A DNA stretch of 64,000 nt from Ehretia macrophylla (GCA_037974665.1 CM075768.1:12763001-12827000); one strand, 5' to 3'; positions 34,483 to 47,040 are shown, counted from the stretch's first letter. Notes: generated by a model not told the origin, from the sequence alone. Program-made: numbers and translations.

Positions 34483-37400
34483 TGTGATGGCCCGGACCCA
34501 GCATGTAATATAATATACTTAATTGCACATAAATTGGTGCTAGTTTAAGTGTTATATGTGTGAAAGTGTTTATTTTAGCATTTAAGATTTTAACTAATAG
34601 TTTAACTTTCTTTTTAATTCCCTCATTTGTTTTTTAAAAAGGAACCAATACTATTAATTCAAGTAAAATATTTTTAAATACTATTTTGACATTTACTATG
34701 TCACCCGAGAATTTTTATCATATTCATAAATAACTGTAGCATATCTCCTTGTGCATTTTAATTGTTTTATTTCTAGTTTAAATATGTTTATTTAAGGATT
34801 ACTATTCATAAAGAATTTGACTATCTTAAATACTCGATTTCATATTTTTTCTAGATAATATAACTTATAAAAGAAATCGGAAACTTGTAGTTTTAGACTT
34901 TAGGGGCCGGAACATACATTTGAAAAATGATTTGTACTTCGTGTGAATAGTATTACGTAGGTAAAACATTAGTTTTGATTAAGTTAGCATTTAAGTGACG
35001 TTTTAACTTAGTTTGACCAATAATTAGTAGCATTTGACTTAATCTAATTATACATACACATACATATACTCAATATACAGCTAATACATACATATGCTCA
35101 TCAAAAAATAATAAATAAATAAAAAAACTCCCCAAAGCCCCCCAAACCCGCCAGTCAAGAGAAAGGAAAAGGGAGAAACTTTTGTAAGCAAACCTTCCAT
35201 TTGGCTTAAGAATCATCATCTTACACCTCATTCCACCTCTCTAAAGGTCTTCTCCACCCTCCTCAAGACCTCTAGATGAGGGAGATACACCATTTTAGCT
35301 AATTAAAGTTTCTTGCCATTATTTTATATTTTCGGATTTTGAGTTTTTGTGCTATAAATTACTTTATTCTTGCTAGATATGGTATTTTTATATGCTAGAT
35401 AACATCCTTATGTAATTATATAGTTTGAAACCAAGTTTTTTAGCAATAATCACATGAGGAAGATGATGAATAGTGTCAAACTAGGGTTCCGAAAAAAAGT
35501 TACAATTTAATTCGATTCGAAGCTTCTAGCAGTTTCTATTTAGATCCTTGAGCATGAAAAAAATGTTAGTTGTGCTTGTCATGTACAAAATTTGAATAAT
35601 TTGATCAAATTAGGCTACTTTAATAAGGGGTTTCAGGGTTAATTCGAATCTGGGCATGTTTCGACATCATGACTAGTCTTTATTAAGTATTGAAACCTTA
35701 GAAAAGCATTCGTTTCGCTTGTTTGGGTTCCGGAATTGGTACTTGTAGTGTAAACCCACAAATAGGCATTTTCGGTGTTTTCGTGTACTTGTGCTCTAGG
35801 TTATGATTTGAAGACTCTAAAAGATGTATTTAGGTATCCTTGGATTGGTATAATAGCTATCTTGTCTAACTTGATCCTTGAATTCCAGTAGGAAGCTAAA
35901 CAACCTAATTGAACAAAGGGGAAATGAATGAATTAATAGTTTTAGTACTTGTATTGCCTCATTGTTGCTTCTAGAGTGTTTAAATACAGTTTGGGGCATG
36001 TGTGAGTTTTTGGTAAAGTGTTGGAAAAGGTATAATATTGACCTCTTTGTGTTTGCAAAGTTAAATTCATGATAATTGCTTATAATTGAATAATCAAATG
36101 GTCTATGTCATGAATTAACTAGTTATCTTGATTATGGTGATAATATGTGAATTTTATGTGTTGTTGGCTAGCTAAACTTGCAAGATTCTTGATTTAGTTG
36201 TTGTTGTTGAATAATGAGAAAACAATGTTAATGCATGTGGTGTGCTTGATAAAATGCTTGAAAGAAGTCTATTTGAACACAAGAATGCATTAAGTTTTTG
36301 GCATGACCATGAAATACTAGCTAGATGAACTAAATGAACATTAGTATGTGTGTGTGTGGCTGCCCGTGGGTATGTGTTGTGGAAACGTGGGTGTGTGGAT
36401 ATGGTAGAAGTGTGCTATGGCTGTCTATGAATGAATCTAGGTGCATGGTTGGATGTTTGGAGTTGGGTGTAAGCTAGTTGAAGAGAAGTTAGTTTATAAA
36501 GCTGAAATTGTTTTGGTAGTTAACTGCCAGCGAATTTTAAAACCTTTTTGACATAGTAAACAAGCTTAGAATTGAACGAAATTTATATAACAACTAGATT
36601 AGGCCGTTTAGAGCAAATGTTGATTTCTAGTGCTAAGACTAATTCTAATGTTTTGACCCTCCGATTTAAGCATTTCCAAGATGTGTCTGAAAATCGCTAG
36701 TGCAGGGGCAGTTCACGCAGTTGCACGGAAAAGGTCATAACTTGTTGAATATAACTCCGAATTGAGATCCGTTTGAGGCTAAACCCATATAAATTCGATG
36801 AACTACATTTCTGTGGAGTTTCAAAATTTTTGGAGAACAATTAGGCAGGTAACCGAAGCAGTAAAATCAAGCCAATGTAGACTAGAATTTCAACTTATCT
36901 TGCTACAGGTTTAAGATGCCTTGATGGTTGGTTTTAGTGAATAATGAGAAATTTTAGGTAGTAGGAAGCTTAATGGTGATGAGTGGTGGTTATGTGTGAA
37001 TGCTCAATTCAATTAGAGATAGTTACTTGTCATCTAGTGAATCAAGAGAAAGAGTAGTTTCATGAATGCTACTATTAGCTATGAAAGAGAGTTATTGCAA
37101 GTTAGGAAACTCAAGAATGTGGTCAACTCTTGTAAATTAAGTTAAGTGATTTTAGTGCTTTGGATGGTTTAGCTTGGTAATCTTAGTTTAATGAATGTAA
37201 ATAATGTTCCTAGCGAAGTTAAATGTTTTAGAACCCCGTATGTGATTAATGAGATGTTTGAGAACGAATACAAGATTCATGAATTAAGGAGCGTCATAAT
37301 AGTTATTTATGTAGTTAAAGTAGTTTAGTGCAATGTTGTTAGAAGTTTGAACATGATTTAGTTGAGTTGTCATTGAGTAATTAGCATGTTATAACTTAGT

Positions 37401-38774
37401 AACTAAAGTGTAATATTAAAGCATACTATCTAGTGCCTTTAATGTATTTTGTGTTAAACTTGGTTTGAATGCTATTTCCTTGAGTTTTAATTGTAGTTAA
37501 GAGTTAATGAATTGTAGTTAGATTGAGTAAAGTGTAAGTTGTGAACTAAAGTTAACCTTAATGAGTGTGTGCTAGTTTAACTACAATCAAATCTAACTTG
37601 TTCTTAATTATGAATTCTATTTGAATTCTAGCTATAGTGCATGCAATTGGAGAAGGTATGAGGGGATTATTGGCTTAATCCAAGGTGAGGGACCTTTCAT
37701 TCCTTTTGTGCATCTTAGCTTATTTTATTGCTCTCAAATTATAAGATTTAGTTTAATTAATTGAATTTATATGAACTTATTACTTGCTGTATTGTGATTG
37801 AGGACAACCTACTTTGTTGTCCCTTGTTCATGTGCTTCTTGAATTATAGTATTATTGTTTGAGTTATCGTGATCGAATATCGGGTTGCACAACCTTTTCG
37901 GACATGGTAGCGTCGAGAAACACGGGCGGCATCAGGCTTGCCGTTGTCCCTCGACTACCATGGTGCTTATTCTCTTTCTCGCTGAGTATACTCTATTACC
38001 CCAGAGGTATGGTTCAGCTACTGGGTATATGGACCTACCTCAGGAGAAATGGTTGTAGGCTCGGGGTACATTCGGAGTACCCCATTTTGGAGGAGTAAGG
38101 GTTTTGCCAGCACTTGCTTGAAGATCTTGGCTCGTGGCTCGTGATTGAAGACAAACATGGAACCGTATCCTTTTTATACGTGGTTAAATATTTGTCTAAT
38201 TAAGTTTGTTATTTTGTGTTGTATATGTTATTATTCTTGTTACATCTCATGAAAGCATTCTTCGGTATGCTGCATCACCTCCCTCACTAAGTATACATGT
38301 TGTATACTCACACTCGTTTCTAACACCTTTCAGGATTAGTGCTTTAAGCTGGAAATGAGATTGCCTCCTATGTGGCCTGCCTACTCTATCATTGTATAGA
38401 ACAAGGAAGAATATGTACATTATATGTCTGTATACTATTTGAGACCTTATGGTCATGTATGTATTTGTGTTATCTTAAAAAATGTAATATTAAAGTTTTA
38501 GTCTTGGGTGATAGTTAGGTGCTAGTGGTTTGTAATAACTTCAATTGTTTACTCCTCTGTTTAGTTGACTTGCATGCTGATAGGGATGAAACAAATAGAA
38601 GTTGTGGATTATGATCTCGTGGTTGTATGTTGCAGTTTGCAGGTTTTCAAATAGTCCTATAAATAGGGAAAACTCCGTCTGTTTTTCCTAAATTTCATGC
38701 CCCGGGTTTGGATTTGGGTTGAGTATAGCATGGCTAATAAAAGTCCTGGTTCAGTGAGGGATCGAGGCGTTACA
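34483..38774 (+). repeat. 5' LTR of the long-LTR element (4292 bases)
   Basis: Near-identical to 39685-43950. Apparent short ORFs inside, such as 37859-38098, are shared with the other LTR only because the LTRs are copies of each other. The conserved stem-loop series is at 37802-38307. Confidence 0.93.
37802..38307 (+). promoter_or_regulatory. Stem-loop series in the 5' LTR
   Basis: In order: arms GGACAAC and GTTGTCC, loop CTACTTT (37802-37822); imperfect palindrome GGTTGCACAACC (37883-37894); a 60-base hairpin with arms CATGGTAG and CTACCATG around GGCGGCATCAGGCTTGCC (37903-37962); arms GGGGTAC and GTACCCC, loop ATTCGGA (38063-38083); then CCTCCCTCACTAA and arms GTATAC and GTATAC, loop ATGTT (38291-38307). 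These occupy the same order as in the solo LTR at 13972-14505. Confidence 0.65.
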
Positions 38775-39684
38775 GAACTGCTATCAGAGCTTAGCAACTC
38801 ACAGCCAGGACAGGGTCCTCGGTCTATTGGGTAATGAACCTCAAGTGCGTGCATGTGTAGTGTGTTCTGATTAGGAATGTGCTAGCATGTGGACTTGTCT
38901 TTGCTTGAGTGAAAACGTGTCCTGTGTAATAGAATTGCATGACATAGGAAGATTATATGTGTTATTTATAGTACGTGATTATGTGTAACTTGAATGGAAA
39001 TATGTTTCTATGTAAATTGCTTATGTGAAATATGAAAGATATGTTAGATTAACAATTATGTGCCTTGTGTACTTTTATGTGACATATTTGTTAATATTAT
39101 TATCTTATATACTCATCATGGTATGCCTACATGTATTACTGCCCGCATATGGTAAGTAAACTCCCCCCTATAAAGAGAAGGTTAGCAATGGATCTCTGAA
39201 GCCACGAACCAGCAAAAGTGGGAACAGTTAATCCAGATATCTATTGGAGACTTTTTCATATACATCTGAAATTCACATTGGATTGTTAACAGGCCTTACC
39301 CAGCTTCATCTCTGGTATTCGCATACAAATGTTCCTATTTGTATTTTCTCGGCATTCTTACTTGAAATTCAAGAATGGATTTCATATTCGATATTACTGC
39401 TGGGAGTTTTATATGATATTGGTAGTCAAAGGGGTTCTTCCTTAGATTTTCGGATAACTTTCCTAATAGGAGCCTTTATTTGGCTACCACGTTCGAGATT
39501 TCATCGACGAAGTTCTCTGGTATTCTTACTGAACTTCTTGGTAGTATTACAGAAGGTATTCTCGCTAGTCTTATTTGACGTTGTACTTCTTTCACTTCAA
39601 GTTTAATTTTAGCTACTACAATTGTCGAAGATTCTCTTGAGTATAAGAAATTGTGAGGACGCAATTTTTGTAAGGAGGGGAGAA
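38775..39684 (+). other. Interior of the long-LTR element, no gag or pol
   Basis: It holds the primer site at its left end and the polypurine tract at its right end. The one open stretch, 39244-39606 (120 codons), is rich in Leu, Phe and Ile and matches no gag, pol or envelope feature I know. Short internal repeats (TCTGGTATTC, GGCATTCTTAC and TGGTATTCTTAC) suggest decay by slippage. Confidence 0.8.
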
Positions 39685-42600
39685 TGTGACGGCCCAGACC
39701 CAGCATGTAATATAATATACTTAATTGCACATAAATTGATGTTAGTTTAAGTGTTATATGTGTGAAAGTGTTTATTTTAGCATTTAAGATTTTAACTAAT
39801 AGTTTCACTTTCTTTTTAATTCTCTAATTTGTTTTAAAAAGGGGACCAATACTATTAATTCAAGTAAAATATTTTTAAATACTATTTTGACATTTACTGT
39901 GTCACCCGAGAATTTTCATCATATTCATAAATAACTATAACATATCTCCTTGTGCATTTTAATGTGTTTTTTTTATAGTTTAAATATGTTTATTTAAGGG
40001 TTACTATTCATAAAGAATTTGACTGTCTTAAATACTCGATTTCATATTTTTTTCTAGATAATATAACTTATAAAAGAAATCGAAAACTTGTAGTTTTAGA
40101 CTTTAGGAACCGGGAACATACATTTGAAAAATAATTTGTACTTTGTGTGAATAGTATTACATAGGTAAAACATTAGTTTTGATTAAGTTAGCATTTAAGT
40201 GACGTTTTAACTTAATTTGACCAATAATTAGTAGCATTTGACTTAGTCTAATTATACATACACATACATATACTCAATATACAACTAATACATACATATG
40301 CTCATCAAAAAACAATTAAAAAATAGAACTCCCCAAAGCCCCCCAAACCCGTCAGTCAAGAGAAAGGAAAAGGGAGAAACTTTTGCAAGGAATCCTTCCA
40401 TTTGGCTCAAGAATCATCATTTTACACCTCATTCCACCTCTCCAAAGGTCTTCTCCACCCTCCTCAAGACCTCTAGGTGATGGAGATGCACCATTTTAGC
40501 TAATTAAAGTTTTTTTCCATTATTTCATATTTTCGGATTTTGGGTTTTTGTCCAATAAATTGGTTGATTTTTGCTAGATATGGTATTGTTATATGCTAGA
40601 GAACATCCTTATATAATTATATAGCTTGAAACCAAGTTTTTTAGCAAGAATCACATGAAGAAGATGATAAATAGTGACAAACTAGGGTTCCAAAAAAAAG
40701 TTGTAATTTAATTCGATTTGAGGCTTCTAGTAGTTGCTATTTAGGTCATTGAGCGTGGAAAAAATGTTAGTTGCGCTTGTCATGTACAAAATTTGAATAA
40801 TTTGATCAAATTAGGCTACTTTAATAAGGGGTTTCAGGGTTAATTCGAATCTGGGCACTTTTCAACGTCATAACTAGTCTTTATTAAATATTGAAGCCTT
40901 AGAAGTGCCTTCGTTTCGCTTGTTTGGGTTCCGGAATTAGTACTTGTAGTGTAAACCCACAAATAGGTATTTTCGGTGTTTTCGTGTACTTGTACTCTAG
41001 GCAATGATTTGAAGACTCTAAAAGATGTATTTAGGTATCCTCGGATTGGAAGAATAGCTATCTTCCCTAACTTGATCCTTAAATTCTGGTAGGAAGTTAA
41101 ATAGCCTAGTTGAACAAAAGGGAAATGAATGAATTAAGAGTTCTAGTACTTGTATTGCCTCTTAGTTGCTTCTAGAGTGTTTAAATACAGTTTGGGGCAT
41201 GTGTGAGTTTGTGGTAAAGTGTTGGAAAATGTATAATATTGACCCATTTGTGTTCGCATAGTTAAATTAATGATAATTTCTTATAATTGAGTAATCAAAT
41301 GGTCTATGCCATGAATTAACTAGTTATCTTGATTATGGTGATAATATGTGAATTTTATGTGTTATTGGCTAGCTAAACTTGCAGGGTTCTTGATTTAGTT
41401 GTTGTTGTTGAATAATGAGAAAAAAAATGTTAATGCATGTGGTATGCTTGATAAAATGCTTGAAAGAAGTCTATTTGAACACAAGAATGCATTAAGTTTT
41501 TGGCATGACCATGAAATGCTAGCTAGATGAACTAAATGAACATTAGTATGTGTGTGTGTGGCTGCCCATGTGTGTGTGTTGTGGAAACGTGGGTGTGTGG
41601 ATGTGGTAGAAGTGTGCTATGGCTGTCTATGGATGAACCTAGGTGCATGGTTGGGTGTTTAGAGTTGGGTGTAAGCTAGTTGAAGAGAAGTTAGTTTATA
41701 AAGCTGAAATTGTTTTGGCAGTTAACTGTCAACGAATTTTAAAACCTTTTTGACATAGTAAACGAGCTTAGAATTGAATGAAATTTATCTAGCAACTAGA
41801 TTAGGAAATTTAGAGCAAATGTTGATTTCTAGTGCTAAGGCTAATTCTAATGTTATTGACCTTCCGATTTAAGCATTTCCGAGATGTGTCTGAAAATCGC
41901 TGATGCAGGGGCAGTTCACGTAGTTACACAGAAAAGGTCGTAACTTGTTGAATATAACTCCGAATTGAAATCTGTTTGAGGCTAAACCCATCTACATTCG
42001 ATGAGCTACATTTTTGTGGAGTTTCAGAGTTTTTGGAGAACAATTAGGTAGGTAACCGAAGCAGCAAATTCAAGTCAATGTAGAATTTCAACTTATCTTG
42101 CTACAGGTTTAAGATGCCTTGATGGTTGGTTCTAGTGAATAATGAGAAATTTTAGGTAGGAGGAAGCTTAATGGTGATGAGTGGTGGTTATGTGTGAATG
42201 CTCAATTGAATTAGAGATAGTTACTTTCCATCTAATGAATCAAGAGAAAGAGTAGTTTCATGAATGCTACTATTAGCTATGAAAAAGAGTTATTGCAAGT
42301 TAGGAAACTCAAGAATGTGGTCAAGTCTTGTAAATTAAGTTAAGTGATTTTAGTGCTTTGGATGGTTTAGCTTGGTAATCTTAGTTTAATGAATGTAAAT
42401 AATGTTCCTAGCAAAGTTAAATGCTTTAGAACCCCGTATGTGCTTAATGAGATGTTTGAGAATGAATGCAAGATTCATGAATTAAGGAGCGTCATAATAG
42501 TTATATATGTAGTTAAAGTAGTTTAGTGCAATGTTGTTAGAAGTTTGAATATGATTTAGTTGAGTTGTCATTGAGTAATTAGCATGTTATAACTTAGTAA

Positions 42601-43950
42601 CTAAGTGTAATATTAAAGCATACTATCTAGTACCTTTAATGTATTTTGTGTTAAGCTTGGTTTGAATTGTAGTTAAGAATTAATGAAATGTAGTTAGATT
42701 GAGTAAAGTGTAAGTTGTGAACTAAAGTTAACCTTAAAGAGTGTGTGCTAGTTTAACTGCAATCAAATCTAACTTGTTCTTAATTATGAATTCTATTTGA
42801 ATTCTAGCTATAGTGCATGCAATTGGAGAATGTATGAGGGGATTCTTGGCTTAATCCAAGGTGAGGGAGTTTTCATTCCTTTTGTGCATCTTAGCTTATT
42901 TTATTGCTCTCAAATTATAAGATTTAGTTTAATTAATTGAATTTATATGAACTTATTACTTGCTGTATTGTGATTGAGGACAACCTACTTTGTTGTCCCT
43001 TGTTCATGTGCTTCTTGAATTATATTATCATTGTTTGAGTTATCGTGATCGAATATCGGGTTGCGCAACCTTTTCGGACATGGTAGCGTCGAGAAACACG
43101 GGCAGCATCAGGCTTGTCGTGCTCCTTCGACTACCATGGTGCCTATTCTCTTTCTCGCTGAGTATACTCCACTACCCTAGAGGTGTGGTTCACCTGCTGG
43201 GCATATGGACCTACCTTAGGAGAAAGGGTCGTAGGATCGGGGTACATCCGGAGTACCCCATTTTGGATGAGTAAGGGTTTTGTCGGCACTTGCTTGAAGA
43301 TCTTGGCTCGTGGCTCGTGATTGAAGATAAACATGGAATCGTATATTTTTTATACGTGATTAAATACTTGTCTTATTAACTTTGTTATTTTGTGTTGTAT
43401 ATGTTATTATTCTTGTCGCATCTCATGAAAGCATTCATCGATATGCTGCATCACCTCCCTCACTGAGTATACATGTTGTATACTCACCCTTGTTTCTAAT
43501 ACATTTCAGGATCAGTGCTTTAAGCTGGAAATAGGATTGCCTTATGTGTGGCCTGCCTGCTCTATCACTATGTAGAACAAAGAAGAATATGTACATTATA
43601 TGCCTTGTATAGTATTTGAGACCTTATGGTCATGTATGTATTTGTGTTATCTTAAGAAATATAATATTAAAGTTTTAGTCTTAGGTGATAGTTAGGTGTC
43701 AGTGGTTTGTAATAACTTCAATTGTTTACTCTTTTGTTTAGTTGACTTGCATGCCGATAGGGATGAAACAGATTAAAGTTGTGGATTATGGTCTCGTGAT
43801 TGTATGTTGTAGTTTGCAGGTTTCTAAATAGTTCTATAAATAGGGAAAACTCCGTCCGTTTTCCTAAATTTCGTGCCTCGGGTTTGAATTTGGGTTGAGT
43901 ATAGCATGGCTAATTAAAGTCATGGTTCCGTGAGGGATCGGGGCATTACA
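39685..43950 (+). repeat. 3' LTR of the long-LTR element (4266 bases)
   Basis: Copy of 34483-38774 with scattered substitutions and a deletion of roughly 25-35 bases near 42665 relative to the other LTR. Confidence 0.93.
42978..43485 (+). promoter_or_regulatory. Stem-loop series in the 3' LTR
   Basis: Arms GGACAAC and GTTGTCC (42978-42998); palindrome GGTTGCGCAACC, perfect here (43059-43070); a 60-base hairpin (43079-43138); arms GGGGTAC and GTACCCC, loop ATCCGGA (43239-43259); arms GAGTATAC and GTATACTC, loop ATGTT (43465-43485). Confidence 0.65.
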
Positions 43951-43955
43951 GCTTA

Positions 43956-44664
43956 TCACCTCAACATTAAGAAGCTAAGCTCGTCTATGGCCTTTTTGTC
44001 AGATCCCCTAAAAACTTCAACGAAGAATGAAATAAACTTTTTCAAAAAGAAAAAACTGAAATAAATGTACATTCGGAACAAAAAATAAACTAAATTGGTT
44101 CAATCAAACAAAGTATGGATAAAATCAAAGAAAAAAATAAAAATCTCTAAGAAAAAATGTTCAACAAGTAATATAGGGTAGTAAATCGTATGAAATTATG
44201 GCATGAAAAATGAGTTCTTACATTTTTTTTTTTTTTTGCTTCTGAAATCAACGATATCCAGAGGTTGAGAGAAATTAGTTAGGAATGAAATTGAAAGATA
44301 TGGAGAGTTGAAGAGATCTGACCAAAAAAAAAAAGTCAAAAGGGAGAGTAATGAAATACGTATGAGTGAAGTCAAGAAAGTACGAAAACAAGTCTGCAGA
44401 GTTTGCTTAGCTCATGTAACATGTCTTTTGTTTAATGTGGACACATGTCACAATCTTATTGCACATCACTTTCCACTAACTATTGATTTAGTTTTTTTTC
44501 TCTCTTCTTTTTGCTATTATTATAAAATGACTATTTTACCCTTTTATAGAGAGAAAATTTTGACGATTGTTTAATAGAAGGGGTCTGAGTTAAAGTTAAT
44601 AAAACTCATGGGATCTGAGTCTCATTTACAGAAAATCAAAGGGGTGTGAATCAAAATTACCCTT
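43956..44664. other. Flank right of the long-LTR element
   Basis: AT-rich with poly(T) and poly(A) runs. A weak ORF at 44308-44574 shows no domain. Near 44580-44655, blocks such as GGGGTCTGAGT and GGATCTGAGTCTCATTTACAG look like the terminal part of a decayed MITE. Confidence 0.4.
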
Positions 44665-46241
44665 TGTTTTAAGAAAGGGTCATTCCTTGTCCATTATCTT
44701 GGGGTTACATTGATCATAGGCAGACTTAGAAAACATGATTGTCAGAGTCTTGTTGATAGCATTTCTAGAAGAATTAGTTATTAGACCCACAATTGGCTTA
44801 CATTTGCAGGTAGACTCCAGTTCTTGAAATCAGTTCTTAATCATTTTCATTTTTACTGGCTTGTTTATTGTTTATTCCCAAAGGGGTTTTGAACATCATT
44901 GAGAAAAATTTTATCACTTTTTTTGGCGTGATTCAGGGCTGAAAATTGCTTGGGATAATATTTGTAAACCTATTGAGGAATGACGTCTTGGTATTAGAAA
45001 GCTTGTAGTATTAGCAAAGTTGTTTTCTAAAAAACTATACTATAAGTTATATTCTATGAGAGATATTGCGTTGAGTTTATAGGTTTGGACCAATTACATC
45101 AAGAGTAAAAGTATATGGACATGAAAGTCCTTTGTGATGCATGTTGGTCTTGGAGGAAAATTCTCAATCTTAGACCCCCTACTCGTGACTTTATTGTGTA
45201 GAGGATTGATAATGGCAGGAATAACTTTTTTTTGGTATGATAATTGGCACCCCACTGACATCCTCATCCCCTTCCACAATATTAAAGTCCTTTGTCCGTA
45301 CCTTGACAACAAAGTTGTAGATATGGTTGCAGATGGACATTCGGTATGGCCAATTTACTTGCCTACATTGGTTAACCTCAACCCAAACAACCACAACTTG
45401 TTCACCTGTGAAGATCAAAATGACATCTTTGACTGGAAATTCACTCACAATGGTATGTTCTCTTTCAGTAAAACTTGGGACTTCATTAGAGACATAGGAA
45501 ATCTTGTTGACTGGAATCGATTACTTTGGTTCCCTCATAACATTCCAAAACATAGCTTCATTCTTGGCTTACTAGTCATGACCACTTGACTATTAGATAC
45601 TGTTTTCTTTCCTAGGGTACCGTGGACAGAGCTAGCTACTGCTTTCTTGGCTATGAGACAAAAGACCACCTCTTCTTCAATTGTAGTTTCACAAAACAAA
45701 TCTGGAAGGAGAAGTTTAAATTTATTGCTTATTGATTTCTCAATTACTTCTTTTGATTCAATTCTTATGTCTGCACGTACTCTTGCAGGTAACAAAGATC
45801 TTAAAATCTACATGTTTCGACCCCAGTTTTGCACTGATGTCTACAACATTTGGATTAAGAGAAATGGGAGCATCTTCTAGGATGATGTTAGCACAGTGGA
45901 GCAGTTTATTGAGAAGTTACGTACAGACATCTTTGCAAAAGCTCATGCTAAACAATGATATCACAATACAAGCATCAATAGATATTTCGCCAATAGATTT
46001 TAATTAAATTTGACTTGATTTGTTTTCTTGTTTTCTTCCACGCATCCTTGAGATTGGACGTCTTGTTTCTTTTTGTTGGCTCAAGATGTGATGTTTTTGT
46101 TGTATGCTGATTGCTTAGCTACTTTGGCTAAGTAATCAGGTTTTCTCTTCTTGCTTCTACAGCCTTTCAATTGTAATTGGTCAGATGACCCCGTATTCCA
46201 TTTGTTCATTTTTAATGAAATCCATTTCCTAAAAAAAAAAA
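44665..46241 (+). mobile_element. 5'-truncated L1-type LINE with poly(A) tail
   Basis: Translated pieces match the C-terminal end of a plant LINE ORF2. After the palm come HYLGVTL, RRISY, GRLQFLKSVL and PKGV (44680-44890), then WDNICKP (about 44950), then the zinc-binding reverse-transcriptase tail at 45134-45589 (FFWYDNWHP, NRLLWFPHNIPKHSFIL). Stops and frameshifts interrupt it throughout. The 3' untranslated part ends in a run of 11 A at 46231-46241, where a foldback MITE is inserted. The 5' part with endonuclease and polymerase palm is missing. Confidence 0.82.
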
Positions 46242-46660
46242 GGGTAAATAATGTATTACCCCCCTGTGTTTTGCTAAAAATACACAATACCCCCCTGTGC
46301 TTTAAAAATTAGCTGATTATCCCCCTTGTATTTTGCTAAAAGTGTACAATACGGGTGTTTTAAAAATTAGCTGATTACCCCCCTTGTGTTTTGTTAAAAG
46401 TAATTGATTACCCTCTTGTGTTTTATAAAAATAACTGATTGCCCCCTTATATTTTCTAACAAAAGCACTAATTTTTTAAAAATACAGGGGCTAATTAGCT
46501 AATTTTATAAAACATAAAGGGGTAATCAACTAATTTTTAAAACACAGAGGGGTATTGTGGACTTTTAGCAAAACACAGAGGATAATCAGCTAATTTTTAA
46601 AACACAGGGGGGTATTATGCATTTTTAGCAAAACACAGGGAGGTAATATGCTATTTACCC
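46242..46660. mobile_element. Foldback MITE inserted in the LINE poly(A) tail
   Basis: The left 80 bases (GGGTAAATAATGTATTACC onward) and the inverted right 80 (ending GTAATATGCTATTTACCC) match almost fully. The interior is built of repeated CCCCCCTGTGYTTTG and AAAAATTAGCTGATTA modules in both orientations. Runs of A lie on both sides, so the target duplication cannot be fixed. Confidence 0.8.
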
Positions 46661-46676
46661 AAAAAAGAAGAAGTTA

Positions 46677-47040
46677 TAGAGCTTTCACAAATAGAATGTT
46701 AGTTAGAAGTGTTGTTGAAGAGAACTCATAGACCATTTGACGTATGTTGGACAATGTTAGACTTTTAAAAATGTTGAGTGTAATGTTGGCTTCCAATAAT
46801 ATGAAAGGGTGTGTTTGAGGAAGAAAAGAAAAAGAAAAATAGCTTCCACATGATGTAAAAATAGTTTTGCAAAAACCTTTTTTAAGAGCTTCAATTTGAA
46901 GCTTTTTATTTTTAACTTCTTTTGGTATTGTCTTTTACTTAAAAGATCTTTTGAAAATGAGCCAAATAATTTAAATTTCAACTCTTAAACTCACATTATA
47001 AAGTGTTTTTAAGTATTTAAAAGATAGACGAAACATTCCC
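46677..47040 (-). mobile_element. Tourist-like MITE, copy 3
   Basis: Shares interior blocks with 53973-54363 in the same orientation (GTTAGAAGTGTTGTT, GAAGAAAAGAAAAAG, TAGCTTCC.CA, AGTTTTGCAAAA). Its right end reads AAACATTCCC then TAA, as expected for the TAA target. The left end is decayed and its position approximate. Confidence 0.6.

Larger units (their letters stand above)
34483..43950 (+). mobile_element. Non-autonomous LTR retrotransposon with 4.3-kb LTRs and 0.9-kb interior
   Basis: Two LTRs (34483-38774 and 39685-43950) run from TGTGAYGGCCC to GSGCRTTACA. The target duplication GCTTA occurs at 34478-34482 and 43951-43955. Four bases inside the 5' LTR, TGCTATCAGAGCTTA (38780 onward) is an initiator-Met tRNA primer site with one mismatch. 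AAGGAGGGGAGAA (39672-39684) is the polypurine tract, preceded by GAGGACGCAATTTTTGTAAGG, much like the end of del/Tekay chromovirus pol. No gag or pol is present, so it needed another element's proteins to move. It is larger than most TRIMs and resembles a LARD in reverse, with the length in the LTRs. In the first 104 LTR bases I count four differences between copies. Confidence 0.93.

Noticed and set aside
37859..38098. ORF shared by both long LTRs (also 42990-43274), seeming conserved
   Set aside because: The LTRs are recent copies of each other, so sharing is no evidence for coding. The solo LTR does not keep the frame, and the conserved part is explained by stem-loops.
39244..39606. 120-codon ORF inside the long-LTR element
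   Set aside because: Hydrophobic low-complexity reading without gag, pol or envelope motifs. The DNA shows short decayed repeats.
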